44,834 nucleotides of DNA from Chromatiales bacterium (GCA_028284585.1 JANQRK010000016.1:1-44834); one strand, 5' to 3'. Shown: positions 24,537 to 34,704, counted from the first letter of the stretch. The notes: generated by a model from the sequence alone, not told the origin. Numbers and translations: made by a program.

Positions 24537-25715
24537 ATGAGTCACTCACTGATGAGCACTTATCAACGCCTGCCGGTCACCTTTGTCCGCGGCGACGGCG
24601 CGCGCCTCTGGGACACCGCGGGAAACGAATACCTCGATGCCTTGAGCGGCATCTCAGTCTGTAACCTAGGCCACGCCCATCCGGCAGTCACTTCGACCCT
24701 CTGCGAGCAGGCCGGGCGACTGATCCACACCTCCAACCTGTACGGCATCGCCTCTCAAGAAGCACTCGGCGACGTGCTGACCGAACTCGCAGGCATGGAC
24801 AAAGTGTTCTTCGCTAACTCGGGCGCAGAAGCCAACGAGGCCGCAATCAAGCTAGCACGCCTGTATGGGCATCAGCGAGGTATCAAGGCCCCAGCGATCG
24901 TGGTCATGGAGAGCAGCTTCCATGGCCGCACCCTCGCGACCTTGAGCGCCACCGGAAGCCGCAAGGCGCAAGCAGGCTTTGAACCATTGGTTCAGGGGTT
25001 TGTACGCGTGCCCTTCGGTGACCTCGACGCGCTCGCTGCAGTCGCGGCAAACCAATCGGATGTGGTCGCGGTTCTGGCCGAACCTATCCAGGGCGAGGGT
25101 GGGGTCAATGTACCACCGTCGGACTATCTTCCCGGTGTGCGCGAGCTCTGCGACGAGCGCGGTTGGTTAATGATTCTCGACGAAATTCAGACCGGCATGG
25201 CACGCACCGGCCGGCCTTTTGCCTACCAGCACCACGACTTCAAACCGGACGTCATGACCTTGGCAAAGGCACTCGGCAATGGTGTACCCATCGGTGCCTG
25301 CCTAGCGCAAGGGGCAGCAGCCGAGCTGTTCGGCCCTGGGAACCATGGCTCAACCTTCGGCGGCAACCCACTGTCCAGCGCAGTAGCCCTGACAGTCTGC
25401 CGCGAGATCAGCACTGGCCAACTTTGGGAGCAGGCGGCACGGCTGGGCAACCGGATCAAACAGGGCTTACTGGCTGCCCTCGACGACGTCGATGGGGTAC
25501 AGGAAGTGCGCGGCTGCGGGCTAATGATCGGCATCCAACTCGACCGGCCCTGCGGCACACTGGTATTGCAGGCCATGCAACGCGGCCTGCTAATCAATGT
25601 CACAGCAGATTCAGTAATCCGACTACTGCCGCCGCTCATCATCGATGATGCGCAGGCCGATCAGTTAATCCAGACCGTCGGCTCGATCGTGCGCGATTTC
25701 CTCACCGCGACATAA
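24537..25715 (+). CDS. argD: Acetylornithine aminotransferase (aspartate aminotransferase family)
   Basis: ArgD makes N-acetylornithine from N-acetylglutamate semialdehyde with glutamate and PLP. The 392-residue protein has NSGAEANEAAIKLAR (PLP phosphate site), SFHGRTLATLSATG, LILDEIQTGMARTG and the PLP lysine in MTLAKALGNGVPIGA, then GSTFGGNPLS. The frame opens at a GTG at 24468, but the ATG at 24537 (or 24552) gives the normal N-terminus STYQRLPVTFVRGDG. argF follows after 27 bp, so the two form an operon. Some enzymes of this family also act on succinyldiaminopimelate; that cannot be excluded. Confidence 0.94.
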   Translation: MSHSLMSTYQRLPVTFVRGDGARLWDTAGNEYLDALSGISVCNLGHAHPAVTSTLCEQAGRLIHTSNLYGIASQEALGDVLTELAGMDKVFFANSGAEANEAAIKLARLYGHQRGIKAPAIVVMESSFHGRTLATLSATGSRKAQAGFEPLVQGFVRVPFGDLDALAAVAANQSDVVAVLAEPIQGEGGVNVPPSDYLPGVRELCDERGWLMILDEIQTGMARTGRPFAYQHHDFKPDVMTLAKALGNGVPIGACLAQGAAAELFGPGNHGSTFGGNPLSSAVALTVCREISTGQLWEQAARLGNRIKQGLLAALDDVDGVQEVRGCGLMIGIQLDRPCGTLVLQAMQRGLLINVTADSVIRLLPPLIIDDAQADQLIQTVGSIVRDFLTAT

Positions 25716-25742
25716 GCCAAACGCCAGCTAAAGGCTATCGGC

Positions 25743-26657
25743 ATGACGAATTCTACCCAGGTACGCCATTTCCTGACCTTGATGGACCTCGATCCCCTAG
25801 AGCTCAAGGCCGTGATAGCGCGCGCCACCGAACTCAAGCGGATGCATCACGCCAAGCAACGCCACACCCCGCTCGAGCAACGCACCCTGGCGATGATTTT
25901 CGAGAAAAGCTCGACACGCACTCGGGTGTCCTTCGAAGCCGGCATGGCCCAGCTCGGTGGAACAAGCTTGTTCCTGTCGCCACGCGACACCCAACTCGGT
26001 CGTGGTGAGCCGATCGAGGATACCGCCAGGGTGCTGTCGCGTATGGTCGACGGCGTAATGATGCGCACCTTCGATCACGCAGACCTCGAGACCTTTGCCA
26101 GGCACTCCAGCGTGCCCGTGATCAATGGTCTAACCGATCGTTGCCACCCCTGCCAGTTGCTTGCCGACATGCAGACGTACGCCGAACACCGCGGTGCCAT
26201 CGACGGCAAGACCGTGACCTGGGTAGGCGATGGCAACAACATGTGCAATTCGTATATCAATGCGGCTCGTCAGTTCGATTTCGATCTGCGTATCGCCTGC
26301 CCTGAGGGTTTCGAGCCACCACCGGACATGCTGGCACTCGGTGGCAATCGCTGCCGCATCGTGCGCGATCCGCAGTGTGCGGTCGACGGCGCCGATCTCG
26401 TAGTAACCGACACCTGGATCAGCATGGGGCAAGAAGAGGACAAAGCGCGTCGCGAACAGGCCTTTGCCCAATATACGGTCGACCGAACCCTGCTCGAACG
26501 GGCGTCGCCAGACGTGTTGCTGCTGCATTGCCTGCCGGCCTACCGCGGCAAAGAGGTCACAGCAGAGGTGCTGGATGCGCCAGACAGCGCGGTATGGGAC
26601 GAGGCCGAGAATCGCCTACATGCACAAAAGGCGCTACTGGAGTTTCTGCTCGGCTGA
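25743..26657 (+). CDS. argF: Ornithine carbamoyltransferase
   Basis: ArgF makes citrulline from ornithine and carbamoyl phosphate. The 304-residue protein has the carbamoyl-phosphate motif [24 protein letters not shown], the ornithine-binding region WISMGQEED and the C-terminal [11 protein letters not shown]. Its product feeds ArgG, encoded at 1.8-3.1 kb. It follows argD by 27 bp, and its TGA overlaps the ATG of the next gene (TGATG), so an ABC ATPase is translationally coupled to it. A broken homologue lies at 22713-23205. Confidence 0.97.
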   Translation: MTNSTQVRHFLTLMDLDPLELKAVIARATELKRMHHAKQRHTPLEQRTLAMIFEKSSTRTRVSFEAGMAQLGGTSLFLSPRDTQLGRGEPIEDTARVLSRMVDGVMMRTFDHADLETFARHSSVPVINGLTDRCHPCQLLADMQTYAEHRGAIDGKTVTWVGDGNNMCNSYINAARQFDFDLRIACPEGFEPPPDMLALGGNRCRIVRDPQCAVDGADLVVTDTWISMGQEEDKARREQAFAQYTVDRTLLERASPDVLLLHCLPAYRGKEVTAEVLDAPDSAVWDEAENRLHAQKALLEFLLG

Positions 26658-27775
26658 TGGATAGCCAACCGGCCAGCGAACACTGGGAGCCCATGCCGTT
26701 GTTAGAGGTCGATGCAATCGGAGCGGATTACGGTGGCGAGCCGGTCATTGAATCCCTGTCGTTCGACGTCGAGCGCGGCGAGATCGTCAGCCTGCTAGGG
26801 CCTAGCGGATGCGGCAAGACGACCGCGCTACGCACCATCGCCGGCTTCGAACCGCTCCAGGCCGGCGCGATAATGATCGACCAGCGGCAAATCTCTGTGC
26901 CAGGGATGACCGTACCGCCTGAACAACGATCGATCGGTATGGTGTTCCAGGACTACGCCCTGTTTCCGCATCTTACGGTGCGCGATAACATCGCCTTCGG
27001 CCTGCGCAAGAAGCCAGCAGCCAACCGCCAGGCACAAGTCGGTCGCTTGCTCGATGCCACTGGGCTCGGCAATCTCAGCGAACGCTATCCCCATGAGCTA
27101 TCGGGCGGTCAACAACAACGCGTGGCCTTGGCCCGTGCACTGGCGCCCCGACCAACCCTACTCTTGCTCGACGAGCCATTCTCTAACCTTGACGTCGAGC
27201 TGCGCGAACGCCTCAGTGTCGAGGTGCGTGATTTGCTCAAATCAGAGGGCATCAGCGGTATCCTGGTCACCCACGATCAGCACGAGGCCTTCGCTATGTC
27301 GGACAAGATCGGCGTCATGCACCACGGGCGCATATTGCAGTGGGACACCCCATACAACCTGTACCACGAACCGAGTGATCGATTCGTCGCCGACTTCATT
27401 GGCCAAGGCCGCTTCATTCCCGGAACCGTGCACAGTAGCCACGCATTGGCGACCGAGCTGGGTCCGCTGAGCGGTAAAGACCCCTGCCGATATCCCATCG
27501 GAACCAAGGTCGACATTTTAATTAGGCCAGATGATGTCGTCCCCGATGAACAAGGGGATATCGAAGCAGTGGTCAAGGACAAGGCCTTCAAAGGTGCAGA
27601 AATCCTTTACACACTGGAATTGCCCACCAGAACACGCCTACTATCGCTGTTTCCGAGCCACCACGATCACCCTCTGGGCAGCGCCGTTCGGGTCCGGATA
27701 GACGCAGAGCACCTCATCTGTTTCCCAGATAACAGCCAACACCAGAATACCCGCATCACGGAATCGATTCAGTGA
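26657..27775 (+). CDS. PotA/FbpC-type ABC transporter ATP-binding protein with TOBE domain
   Basis: 372 residues. The ATPase domain has Walker A LLGPSGCGKTTALR, the Q-loop MVFQDYALFPHLTV, signature LSGGQQQRVALARAL, Walker B LLLLDEPFSNLD and VTHDQHEAFAMSD. After about residue 250 a TOBE-type domain follows (DILIRPDDVV, VRIDAEHLICF). This layout belongs to importers of iron(III), polyamines, sulfate or sugars. No permease or binding-protein gene is in the window, so the ATPase is an orphan and its substrate is unknown. The ATG at 26657 overlaps the argF stop; the frame itself is open further upstream inside argF. The next gene starts within its last codons. Confidence 0.92.
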   Translation: MDSQPASEHWEPMPLLEVDAIGADYGGEPVIESLSFDVERGEIVSLLGPSGCGKTTALRTIAGFEPLQAGAIMIDQRQISVPGMTVPPEQRSIGMVFQDYALFPHLTVRDNIAFGLRKKPAANRQAQVGRLLDATGLGNLSERYPHELSGGQQQRVALARALAPRPTLLLLDEPFSNLDVELRERLSVEVRDLLKSEGISGILVTHDQHEAFAMSDKIGVMHHGRILQWDTPYNLYHEPSDRFVADFIGQGRFIPGTVHSSHALATELGPLSGKDPCRYPIGTKVDILIRPDDVVPDEQGDIEAVVKDKAFKGAEILYTLELPTRTRLLSLFPSHHDHPLGSAVRVRIDAEHLICFPDNSQHQNTRITESIQ

Positions 27776-28437
27776 AGAAAATCGTAGCCCTCGTTTGCAT
27801 TCTATTAAGCGCCAGCGCACTAGCCCGAACTGCTTATATCACTGACGAACATCGCATTACGCTGCGCAGCGGTGAAAGCGCGACCCACCGCATCCTGCGC
27901 ATGCTACCCACTGGAGAGCGCCTCACGGTGCTGTCCAGCAACAGCGCGAGCGGTTATAGCAAGGTGCGAACCGCATCAGGTATGGAAGGATTTGTGCTCA
28001 CCCGAATGCTCGTCAACCAGCCCGTGGCGCGCGATCGGCTGGCCGCGATCGAGGCCGAGGTCAAGGCACTCAAAGCGGCGCCGGGTGAACTCAATGTGCG
28101 TCTGGCCCAGTTGACTGAACAATACACCGCGTTGCGCCAACAACACGACACATTGCAGAAAGCAAAGACCTTGGTCGACCAAGAGTATGCCGCACTGCAA
28201 CGCACCTCGAGTAATGCCGTACGCATCGCCAACGAGCGCAACGAGTTGCGTAAGCAGGTGGCGTCACTGACCCGCGAAGTCGAAGACGTGAAACAGCAAA
28301 ACCGCGAGTTGGAAAACAAGACCGCACAGAACTGGTTCCTGATCGGCGCAGGCGTCGTGGTCGGCGGAGTTATCTTAGGGCTGATCCTGCCCCACCTGCG
28401 GCTCAGACGCCGCAAGAACTCCTGGGGATCGCTCTGA
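27772..28437 (+). CDS. SH3-domain, coiled-coil membrane protein (TIGR04211-like)
   Basis: 221 residues. A signal-like N-terminus (VALVCILLSASALA) is followed by a bacterial SH3 domain at about 20-80 (AYITDEHRITLRSGES, RMLPTGERLTVL, GMEGFVLTRML). A long coiled coil rich in Glu, Gln and Lys covers about 85-180, and one transmembrane helix (WFLIGAGVVVGGVILGLILP) lies near a basic C-terminal tail. Proteins of this plan (TIGR04211 and YgiM-like) are envelope proteins of unknown role, possibly sensing or binding peptidoglycan. It starts at a GTG that overlaps the ATPase stop by 4 bp, so it ends the argD-argF-ATPase unit. No terminator is seen before the inverted-repeat element. Confidence 0.87.
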   Translation: MKKIVALVCILLSASALARTAYITDEHRITLRSGESATHRILRMLPTGERLTVLSSNSASGYSKVRTASGMEGFVLTRMLVNQPVARDRLAAIEAEVKALKAAPGELNVRLAQLTEQYTALRQQHDTLQKAKTLVDQEYAALQRTSSNAVRIANERNELRKQVASLTREVEDVKQQNRELENKTAQNWFLIGAGVVVGGVILGLILPHLRLRRRKNSWGSL

Positions 28438-28480
28438 GCAGCAACTGGCAACCATGCTCGAAGTTATCGAGCCGCCCTAG

Positions 28481-28739
28481 TGGGCCAAGCGGATAATTCT
28501 GTAACGCTCAGAGCCACTGTGCGAGCGCGAATCAAGGCGCGTTCCGCAGGCAATGGCGCGCCCTTGGCAAGAAACGCAACACGGAGTCGCGCTCGCACAG
28601 TGGCTCCCAAAGGGCCATGGCACAAGCATCGTGGGCTGTGTTGCCGTCCTTGGAAAGGGCCTGCCATTCCCGGCGGACTGCGCCTTGCCCACAATGCTTG
28701 TGCCATGGCTGAGCGTTACAGAATTGTCCGCTTGGCCCA
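28481..28739. mobile_element. MITE-like element, 259 bp, with 30-bp terminal inverted repeats and internal hairpins
   Basis: The left end 28481-28510 (TGGGCCAAGCGG...AACGCTCA) and the right end 28710-28739 are inverted repeats of 30 bp with one mismatch. CTAG flanks both ends (28477-28480 and 28740-28743), which fits a 4-bp target duplication of the IS5-type kind. Inside are two hairpins: arms 28511-28530 with 28587-28606 (20 bp, perfect) and 28614-28636 with 28687-28709 (23 bp, one mismatch). No transposase frame is present, so movement would need an enzyme supplied in trans. The element lies between the SH3 gene and a small possible ORF and does not break a recognised gene. Confidence 0.85.
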
Positions 28740-28766
28740 CTAGTGTGCACGACAGTCGGGTTTTTG

Positions 28767-28922
28767 ATGAACCGATCGATGACGAGCACGCCGACTGTTC
28801 CGTTTGGACCGTTTCAGCCAGCCGCTTGGTGGCTCCCGAAGAACAGCTTCGAGATCGAGGAAATAGAGAGCCAAACCCATCGCAAGGACGGCATCCGGCT
28901 GAACCCCAAGCCCAAGGCATGA
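28767..28922 (+). CDS. Possible small protein of 51 residues, unrecognised
   Basis: A 51-codon frame starts ATG at 28767, 24 bp after the inverted-repeat element. The composition looks protein-like, with PFGPFQPAAWWLPKNSFEIE followed by a charged stretch and an end rich in Lys and Pro (RLNPKPKA). No convincing ribosome-binding site precedes either of the two possible ATGs (28767, 28779). It may be a small gene, or the 3' end of a longer one cut when the element inserted. Family and function are unknown. From its stop to rapA (28923-29081) nothing else was recognised. Confidence 0.35.
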   Translation: MNRSMTSTPTVPFGPFQPAAWWLPKNSFEIEEIESQTHRKDGIRLNPKPKA

Positions 28923-29081
28923 TGGCGGCTGGCCGAGGCGAGCGCGAAAAGCGCGCCGGTCCGCTGTCGTTTGGGTGACTTCGTACCCTCCCGCCCGGGG
29001 TGCCAACTCGGTCGAGAAAAAGCGCAGCGAATGCAGGCCGCTGCTGGGTACAATGCGCGACCTTTTGCCTAGGATACCGTC

Positions 29082-31853
29082 GTGCAGGAAAACTTTGTCC
29101 CCGGACAGCGTTGGCTGAGCGAAGCCGAGCCGGATCTGGGTCTCGGTCTGGTAGAAGCGGCGGACCGGCGGCAGGTCAGGGTGCACTTCGCGGCCAGCGA
29201 GCAGCAACGCACCTATACAGTGGCTGGCGCACCGCTGGCTCGGGTGCGGTTTGCCGACGGTGATGCCATTCGCGACAGCGATGGCCGCACGTACCGGGTC
29301 TGCCGGGCGATCGAGCGCGCCGGGCTGCTGGTGTATCACTGCGAGGATGAACAGGGCCAGGTCTGTATCGTGCCCGAACAGCGCCTCGACAACCGCTTAC
29401 AACTCAATAGGCCTCAAGACAAGCTGCTGGCCCGCCGGATTGATTCGGATGTCTGGTTCAACCTGCGTTACCAGGCTTGGGACCAAGCCGCGCGTCTGTG
29501 GCGCTCGCCTGTGTTTGGTCTACAGGGTCCGCGCGTGGACCACATTGCACATCAGTTTTATATCGCTGCGGAGGTCAGTTCGCGGCTGTCGCCGCGTGTG
29601 CTGTTGGCCGACGAAGTTGGCCTTGGCAAGACCATAGAGGCCGGCCTGATCCTGCATCGGCTGGTGTTGACCGAACGTGCCCAGCGGGTGTTGCTGGTGG
29701 TCCCCGAGGCCTTGATCAACCAATGGCTGGTCGAGATGCTGCGGCGCTTCAATCTGGCCTTCGCGGTGTTCGATCAGGCGCGCTTCGAGCAGTCCGACGC
29801 CGACAATCCCATGCATGACGCGCAGTGGGTGCTATGCGGCCTGAGTTTTTTGACCAGTTCGCCGCCGGCAGCACGCGCGGTATTGGATGGCGCATGGGAT
29901 CTACTGATCGTCGATGAGGCGCATCACTTGGTTTGGGACGAGGAGGGTGGTGACCTCGGCTACCAATTGGTGGAGGCCCTGGCCGAGGTCACGCCGGCGG
30001 TGTTGCTGCTGACCGCGACGCCAGAGCAACTCGGCAAGGCCGCACACTTCGGCCGCTTGCGATTGCTCGATCCGCAGCGGTTTCATGACTACGAGGTATT
30101 CCTCGACGAGGAGACGGCCTATGTGCCTTTGGCCGGTCTGGCCGCGTCTTTGATGCAAGGGCGGCCACTGGAGGGGCCGCAACAGCAGTTACTGGAAGAG
30201 TTGTTGGGAGGTAGCAGTGAGCTTACCCCGGAGCAAGTGATCGATCGCTTGATCGATCGGCACGGCACCGGGCGCGTACTATTTCGTAATACACGGCATG
30301 CCATCCAGGGTTTTCCGCAGCGCCAACTGCATAGCTATCCATTGTCGCTGCCCGAGGCGTATTGGCCGCATGCGGCGCTGGCTGCGCCAGAACGTGAGTT
30401 CGATGATGGTTGGACGACTTTCGACCCACGGGTCGACTGGCTGCATGGGCTGCTGCAGCATTTGGCGCCGGACAAGGTCCTGGTGATCTGTGCCGCGGCC
30501 GAGACCGTGATCGCATTGCGCGACCGTCTACTGGATCGCTTTGCGTTGCATGCCGCGGTATTTCACGAAGGTATGGAGATCGTCGCGCGCGATCGCGCGG
30601 CGGCCTTCTTTGCCGATCTCGAAGAGGGCTCGCAGGTCTTGATTTGTTCGGAGATCGGCAGCGAGGGACGCAACTTCCAGTTCGCTCACCACCTGGTGCT
30701 GTTCGACCTGCCCTTGGTGCCGGATCTACTCGAGCAACGCATCGGCCGCTTAGATCGGATCGGGCAGCGTGACACCATTGAGCTGCACGTCCCTTATCTG
30801 CAGGGCACGGCGAGCGAGGTACTGCTGCGCTGGTATCGCGATGGACTGCAGAGTCTACAAGGGGTGTGTCCGGCCGCCGGTGCGGTGTCCGAGCAGCTCG
30901 GCGAAGCCTTGTGTATGGCGCTTGCGCAACCCGACCGGGCGGAGGCGTTGATCGAGGATGCGACCGCGCTGCGCCAGCACCTCAACGCCGAGTTGGAGGC
31001 CGGCCGCGACCGGCTACTCGAGTTGCACTCGTTTCGGCCCGGGCACAGCGCCGAGCTGCTCGAACAGCTCGCGCACAATGATGCCATGCTGCCGCTGAAG
31101 GAATTCATGATCGCTTTTTGGGACACCTTTGGTGTCGAGCATGAGCCCGGTCCGGGCGGCTCGCTCGTGGTGCGCCCCGGTAGCCACATGTTGCATGAGC
31201 ATTTTCCCGGCCTGGTAGGTGGGGCCTTGACGGTCACCTTCGAGCGCGGCGAAGCGCTGGCCCACGAAGACCGGCAGTTTCTGACTTGGGAGCATCCGAT
31301 GGTACAGGGCTGCATCGAGATGCTGTGCAGCGGCAGTTTGGGAACGGCGGCGATCAGCGTCTGCCATCACCCAGATTTTCGTACTGGTAGCGCTTTGCTC
31401 GAGTGTCTGTTCATCGTCGAGTGCGCAGCGCCGCCAGGGCTCGAAGTGCAACGCTTTTTGCCATCCTCGTGCCTGCGCATGCTGCTCGATGCCACGGGTG
31501 AGGATAGATCTGCAGTGCTCGCACACGACGAGCTAAAGGGGTTGTGCCTGGTGCAAAATCGGCGGCTTGCCGAGACAGTGATCAAGTCCCAGGCGGCGCG
31601 CATCAAGTCTCTACTACCATTGGCGACTGAGCGGGCCGAGGGCCAGGCGGCTGGATTGCTGCAAGATGCTCAGGCGGAGGCACAGGCGCAGCTCGGGGCC
31701 GAGTGGCAGCGCCTGAGCGAACTGGCACAGGTCAACCCAAACGTCTCGCAGGCCGAGATCGATCAACTGGCCACACGTCGCGAACAGATCGCGGCACATT
31801 TGGCGGCCGCCCGAGTGCGCTTGGATGCGCTACGCCTGATCGTGATGCGCTGA
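29082..31853 (+). CDS. rapA: RNA polymerase-associated protein RapA (Swi2/Snf2 ATPase)
   Basis: RapA (HepA) binds RNA polymerase and uses ATP to help recycle it after termination. The 923-residue protein has two N-terminal Tudor-like domains, then the Snf2 ATPase lobes: LADEVGLGKTIEAGLI (Walker A, near residue 175), LLIVDEAHHLVW (motif II), LLTATPEQLGK (motif III) and a second lobe with QVLICSEIGSEGRNFQF and LEQRIGRLDRIGQ (motif VI). E. coli RapA has 968 residues, so this is slightly short but complete. It starts at a GTG with AGGA 7 bp upstream. It converges on valS, with 10 bp between the stops. Confidence 0.95.
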   Translation: MQENFVPGQRWLSEAEPDLGLGLVEAADRRQVRVHFAASEQQRTYTVAGAPLARVRFADGDAIRDSDGRTYRVCRAIERAGLLVYHCEDEQGQVCIVPEQRLDNRLQLNRPQDKLLARRIDSDVWFNLRYQAWDQAARLWRSPVFGLQGPRVDHIAHQFYIAAEVSSRLSPRVLLADEVGLGKTIEAGLILHRLVLTERAQRVLLVVPEALINQWLVEMLRRFNLAFAVFDQARFEQSDADNPMHDAQWVLCGLSFLTSSPPAARAVLDGAWDLLIVDEAHHLVWDEEGGDLGYQLVEALAEVTPAVLLLTATPEQLGKAAHFGRLRLLDPQRFHDYEVFLDEETAYVPLAGLAASLMQGRPLEGPQQQLLEELLGGSSELTPEQVIDRLIDRHGTGRVLFRNTRHAIQGFPQRQLHSYPLSLPEAYWPHAALAAPEREFDDGWTTFDPRVDWLHGLLQHLAPDKVLVICAAAETVIALRDRLLDRFALHAAVFHEGMEIVARDRAAAFFADLEEGSQVLICSEIGSEGRNFQFAHHLVLFDLPLVPDLLEQRIGRLDRIGQRDTIELHVPYLQGTASEVLLRWYRDGLQSLQGVCPAAGAVSEQLGEALCMALAQPDRAEALIEDATALRQHLNAELEAGRDRLLELHSFRPGHSAELLEQLAHNDAMLPLKEFMIAFWDTFGVEHEPGPGGSLVVRPGSHMLHEHFPGLVGGALTVTFERGEALAHEDRQFLTWEHPMVQGCIEMLCSGSLGTAAISVCHHPDFRTGSALLECLFIVECAAPPGLEVQRFLPSSCLRMLLDATGEDRSAVLAHDELKGLCLVQNRRLAETVIKSQAARIKSLLPLATERAEGQAAGLLQDAQAEAQAQLGAEWQRLSELAQVNPNVSQAEIDQLATRREQIAAHLAAARVRLDALRLIVMR

Positions 31854-31863
31854 AGAACGCGGA

Positions 31864-34704
31864 TCACGAACTGCGAATTTTTTCTGCCTGCACTGTGAGG
31901 TCGGCCAGCGCGGCCTCGGACCGCGCGAGTCGCTCGCGTTCTTTTTGCACCACGGCCGACGGTGCCTTGTCGACGAAAGCCGAATTGGCCAATTTCTTCT
32001 TGACGCGTTCGATGTCTTGACGTTGTCGCTCCATCTCCTTGTCCAGCCGGGCCGATTCGGCGGCCTTGTCGATCAGTCCGGCGAGCGGGATCAGTACCTT
32101 CATGCGGCCGACCAATGCGGCCGCCGACTCAGGTCCTTCCTCCTCGGGAGGTAACACAGTGATCGACTCCGTGCGGGCCAAGAAGTCGATCAATGGGCGG
32201 TGCTTGGCCAACAGGTCTTGGTCGTGCTTGCTGCTGTCGGCCAAGAGCACGGGTACCGGCTTGGCCCGCTTGATGTCTTGCTCGCCCTTGATCTTGCGGA
32301 TGCCGAGGATGAACTGCATCACCCACTGCATCTCTGCCTCGGCGGCCTCGTCGACCAGCGACGCTCGAAAGCTGGGAAACGCCTGCCGCATAATGCTGTC
32401 CTGGACTGCGTCAGTCACTTCCAGCCGTCCGGCCAGCGGTGCAACACGCTGCCAGATCTCCTCGGTGATAAACGGCATGATCGGGTGGGCCAGGCGCAAC
32501 AATGACTCGAGCACCTGCACCAGGGTGTGTCTTGTTCCACGCTTGGCGGCGTCGTCAGCACCATCATCGTTCAGGACAGGCTTACAGAGTTCGAGATACC
32601 AATCGCAGTATTCGTTCCAGGTGAATTCGTAGATTGCTTGTGCCGCCTGGTCGAAACGATAGCTTTCGATCGCCTCTGTTACCGTCTGTTTGGTCGTTTG
32701 CAAGCGCGACAGAATCCAGCGATCGGCCAGCGAGCGCTCGAGGATGGCATCAGGCGCGACGCCACAGTCTTGGCCCTCGGTGTTGAGCAGCACGAAGCGT
32801 GCGGCATTCCACAGCTTGTTGCAGAAATTGCGATAGCCTTCAATTCGACCCAGGTCGAATTTGATGTCGCGCCCGGTCGCGGCCAGGGCGGCGAAGGTGA
32901 AGCGCAGTGCATCGGTACCGAAACTCGGTATCCCTTCTGGAAACTCCTTGCGCGTCTGACGTTCGATCTTGGCCGCAAGCTGTGGCTGCATCATCCCAGC
33001 GGTGCGCTTGGCTATCAGCTCCTCGAGGCCGATGCCGTCGATCAAGTCGATCGGATCCAGCACATTACCCTTGGACTTGGACATCTTGTGGCCTTGCGAG
33101 TCGCGTATCAGACCGTGCACATAGACGTCATGGAAGGGCACATCACCCATGAACTTGAGGCCCATCATGATCATTCGGGCGACCCAAAAGAAGATGATGT
33201 CGAAGCCTGTAACCAGCACGCTAGTCGGATAGAAACGCGCGAGGCGTTCGCTGTCGCTTGGCCAGCCGAGGGTCGAGAACGGCCAGAGTGCGGAGCTGAA
33301 CCAGGTGTCGAGCACGTCCTCGTCCTGGCGCAACGGATAATCGGTGGCCAACTGGTGTTGGGCACGGATCTCGGCCTCGGATCGGCCGACATAAACGTTG
33401 CCCTCGGCGTCGTACCAAGCGGGGATGCGATGCCCCCACCAGATCTGGCGGCTGATGCACCAGTCCTGGATGTTGTGCATCCAATCAAAGTAGGTGTTCT
33501 TCCAGTTGTCGGGTACGAAGCGGATGCGGTCACTCTCGACCGCCTCGATCGCGGGCTTGGCCAGTGGGCCGACCTTGACGTACCACTGGTCGGTCAGAAA
33601 GGGTTCGATAACCGCACCGGAACGGTCGCCACGTGGCACCATCAAGCGGTGGTCCACGACCTTCTCGAGCAGGCCTTGGGCCTCGAGGTCGGCGACGATT
33701 TGCTTACGCGCCTGGTAGCGATCGAGCCCGACATAGGCTGCTGGGATCAGCGCGCCTTCCTCTGCCGCATTATCGCGAATCGCGGCATCGATCGTGAAGA
33801 TGTTGATCAGGCCCCCGTGGGGTTGATCGCTGATCGCGTTTTCGTCGCGATGCCGCAGCCAGACCTCATGGTCGTTGAAATCATGGGCCGGGGTGATCTT
33901 CACGCAGCCGGTGCCGAACTCGGGGTCGGCGTGTTCGTCGGCCAGGATCGGGATGCGTCGACCGGTGAGCGGTAGCTCGACCCGTTCGCCGATCAGGTGT
34001 TTGTAGCGTTCGTCGTCGGGGTTTACCGCTATGGCGCAGTCGCCGAGCAGGGTCTCGGGGCGCGTCGTCGAGACCACCAGGTGGCCCTGACCATTGCTCA
34101 GTGGATAGCGCATGTGCCACATGTGCCCGGATTCTTCCTCCGACAGCACCTCTAGGTCAGAGACCGCGGTGTGTAGCTGCGGGTCCCAGTTGACTAGGCG
34201 CTTACCGCGGTAGATCAGTCCCTCTTCATAGAGCCGTATGAAGACTTCCCGGACTGCCTCGGACAGGCCATCGTCCATCGTGAAGCGCTCGTGTGCCCAG
34301 TCGAGTGACGAACCGAGCCGGCGCAACTGCCGAGTGATGTGGCCGCCGGATTCGGCCTTCCACTCCCAAACCCGCCCGATGAAGGCGTCGCGTCCGAGGT
34401 CATGACGGGTCTGACCGGCGGCCTCGAGCTGGCGTTCGACCACCATCTGAGTGGCGATACCGGCATGGTCGGTGCCGGGCTGCCACAGAGTGGGTCGGCC
34501 GCGCATGCGGTTGAAACGCACCAGGGTATCCATCACCGTATTGTTGAAGCCATGACCCATGTGCAGGCTACCGGTGACATTCGGCGGCGGGATCATGATG
34601 CAAAAGGGCTGCTCACCACTCGCACTGGGCTCGAACCAACCACGATCCTCCCATGTTGCATACCAACGTTGTTCTATCGCGTGCGGGTCGTAGATCTTTT
34701 CCAT
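31864..34704 (-). CDS. valS: Valine-tRNA ligase
   Basis: ValRS charges tRNA-Val and edits mischarged threonine. The 946-residue protein has the class I signatures [14 protein letters not shown] (HIGH motif) and [14 protein letters not shown] (KMSKS motif), an editing domain between them and a C-terminal coiled coil (about 880-946, [19 protein letters not shown]) that grips tRNA. The frame stays open upstream to 34866, but the ATG at 34704 begins the canonical [26 protein letters not shown] hexamer (34744-34739, leftward) may be its -10 box. It converges on rapA and is divergent from pcnB. Confidence 0.97.
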   Translation of the reverse strand: MEKIYDPHAIEQRWYATWEDRGWFEPSASGEQPFCIMIPPPNVTGSLHMGHGFNNTVMDTLVRFNRMRGRPTLWQPGTDHAGIATQMVVERQLEAAGQTRHDLGRDAFIGRVWEWKAESGGHITRQLRRLGSSLDWAHERFTMDDGLSEAVREVFIRLYEEGLIYRGKRLVNWDPQLHTAVSDLEVLSEEESGHMWHMRYPLSNGQGHLVVSTTRPETLLGDCAIAVNPDDERYKHLIGERVELPLTGRRIPILADEHADPEFGTGCVKITPAHDFNDHEVWLRHRDENAISDQPHGGLINIFTIDAAIRDNAAEEGALIPAAYVGLDRYQARKQIVADLEAQGLLEKVVDHRLMVPRGDRSGAVIEPFLTDQWYVKVGPLAKPAIEAVESDRIRFVPDNWKNTYFDWMHNIQDWCISRQIWWGHRIPAWYDAEGNVYVGRSEAEIRAQHQLATDYPLRQDEDVLDTWFSSALWPFSTLGWPSDSERLARFYPTSVLVTGFDIIFFWVARMIMMGLKFMGDVPFHDVYVHGLIRDSQGHKMSKSKGNVLDPIDLIDGIGLEELIAKRTAGMMQPQLAAKIERQTRKEFPEGIPSFGTDALRFTFAALAATGRDIKFDLGRIEGYRNFCNKLWNAARFVLLNTEGQDCGVAPDAILERSLADRWILSRLQTTKQTVTEAIESYRFDQAAQAIYEFTWNEYCDWYLELCKPVLNDDGADDAAKRGTRHTLVQVLESLLRLAHPIMPFITEEIWQRVAPLAGRLEVTDAVQDSIMRQAFPSFRASLVDEAAEAEMQWVMQFILGIRKIKGEQDIKRAKPVPVLLADSSKHDQDLLAKHRPLIDFLARTESITVLPPEEEGPESAAALVGRMKVLIPLAGLIDKAAESARLDKEMERQRQDIERVKKKLANSAFVDKAPSAVVQKERERLARSEAALADLTVQAEKIRSS

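Noticed and set aside
28553..28978. 141-codon plus-strand frame running through the inverted-repeat element
   Set aside because: It crosses the element's right end and has no family-like features; the 51-codon frame in another phase is more protein-like.
32527..33975. Open frame of about 480 codons on the plus strand opposite valS
   Set aside because: Antisense shadow; valS is complete with HIGH and KMSKS motifs and no family is recognisable in the shadow.
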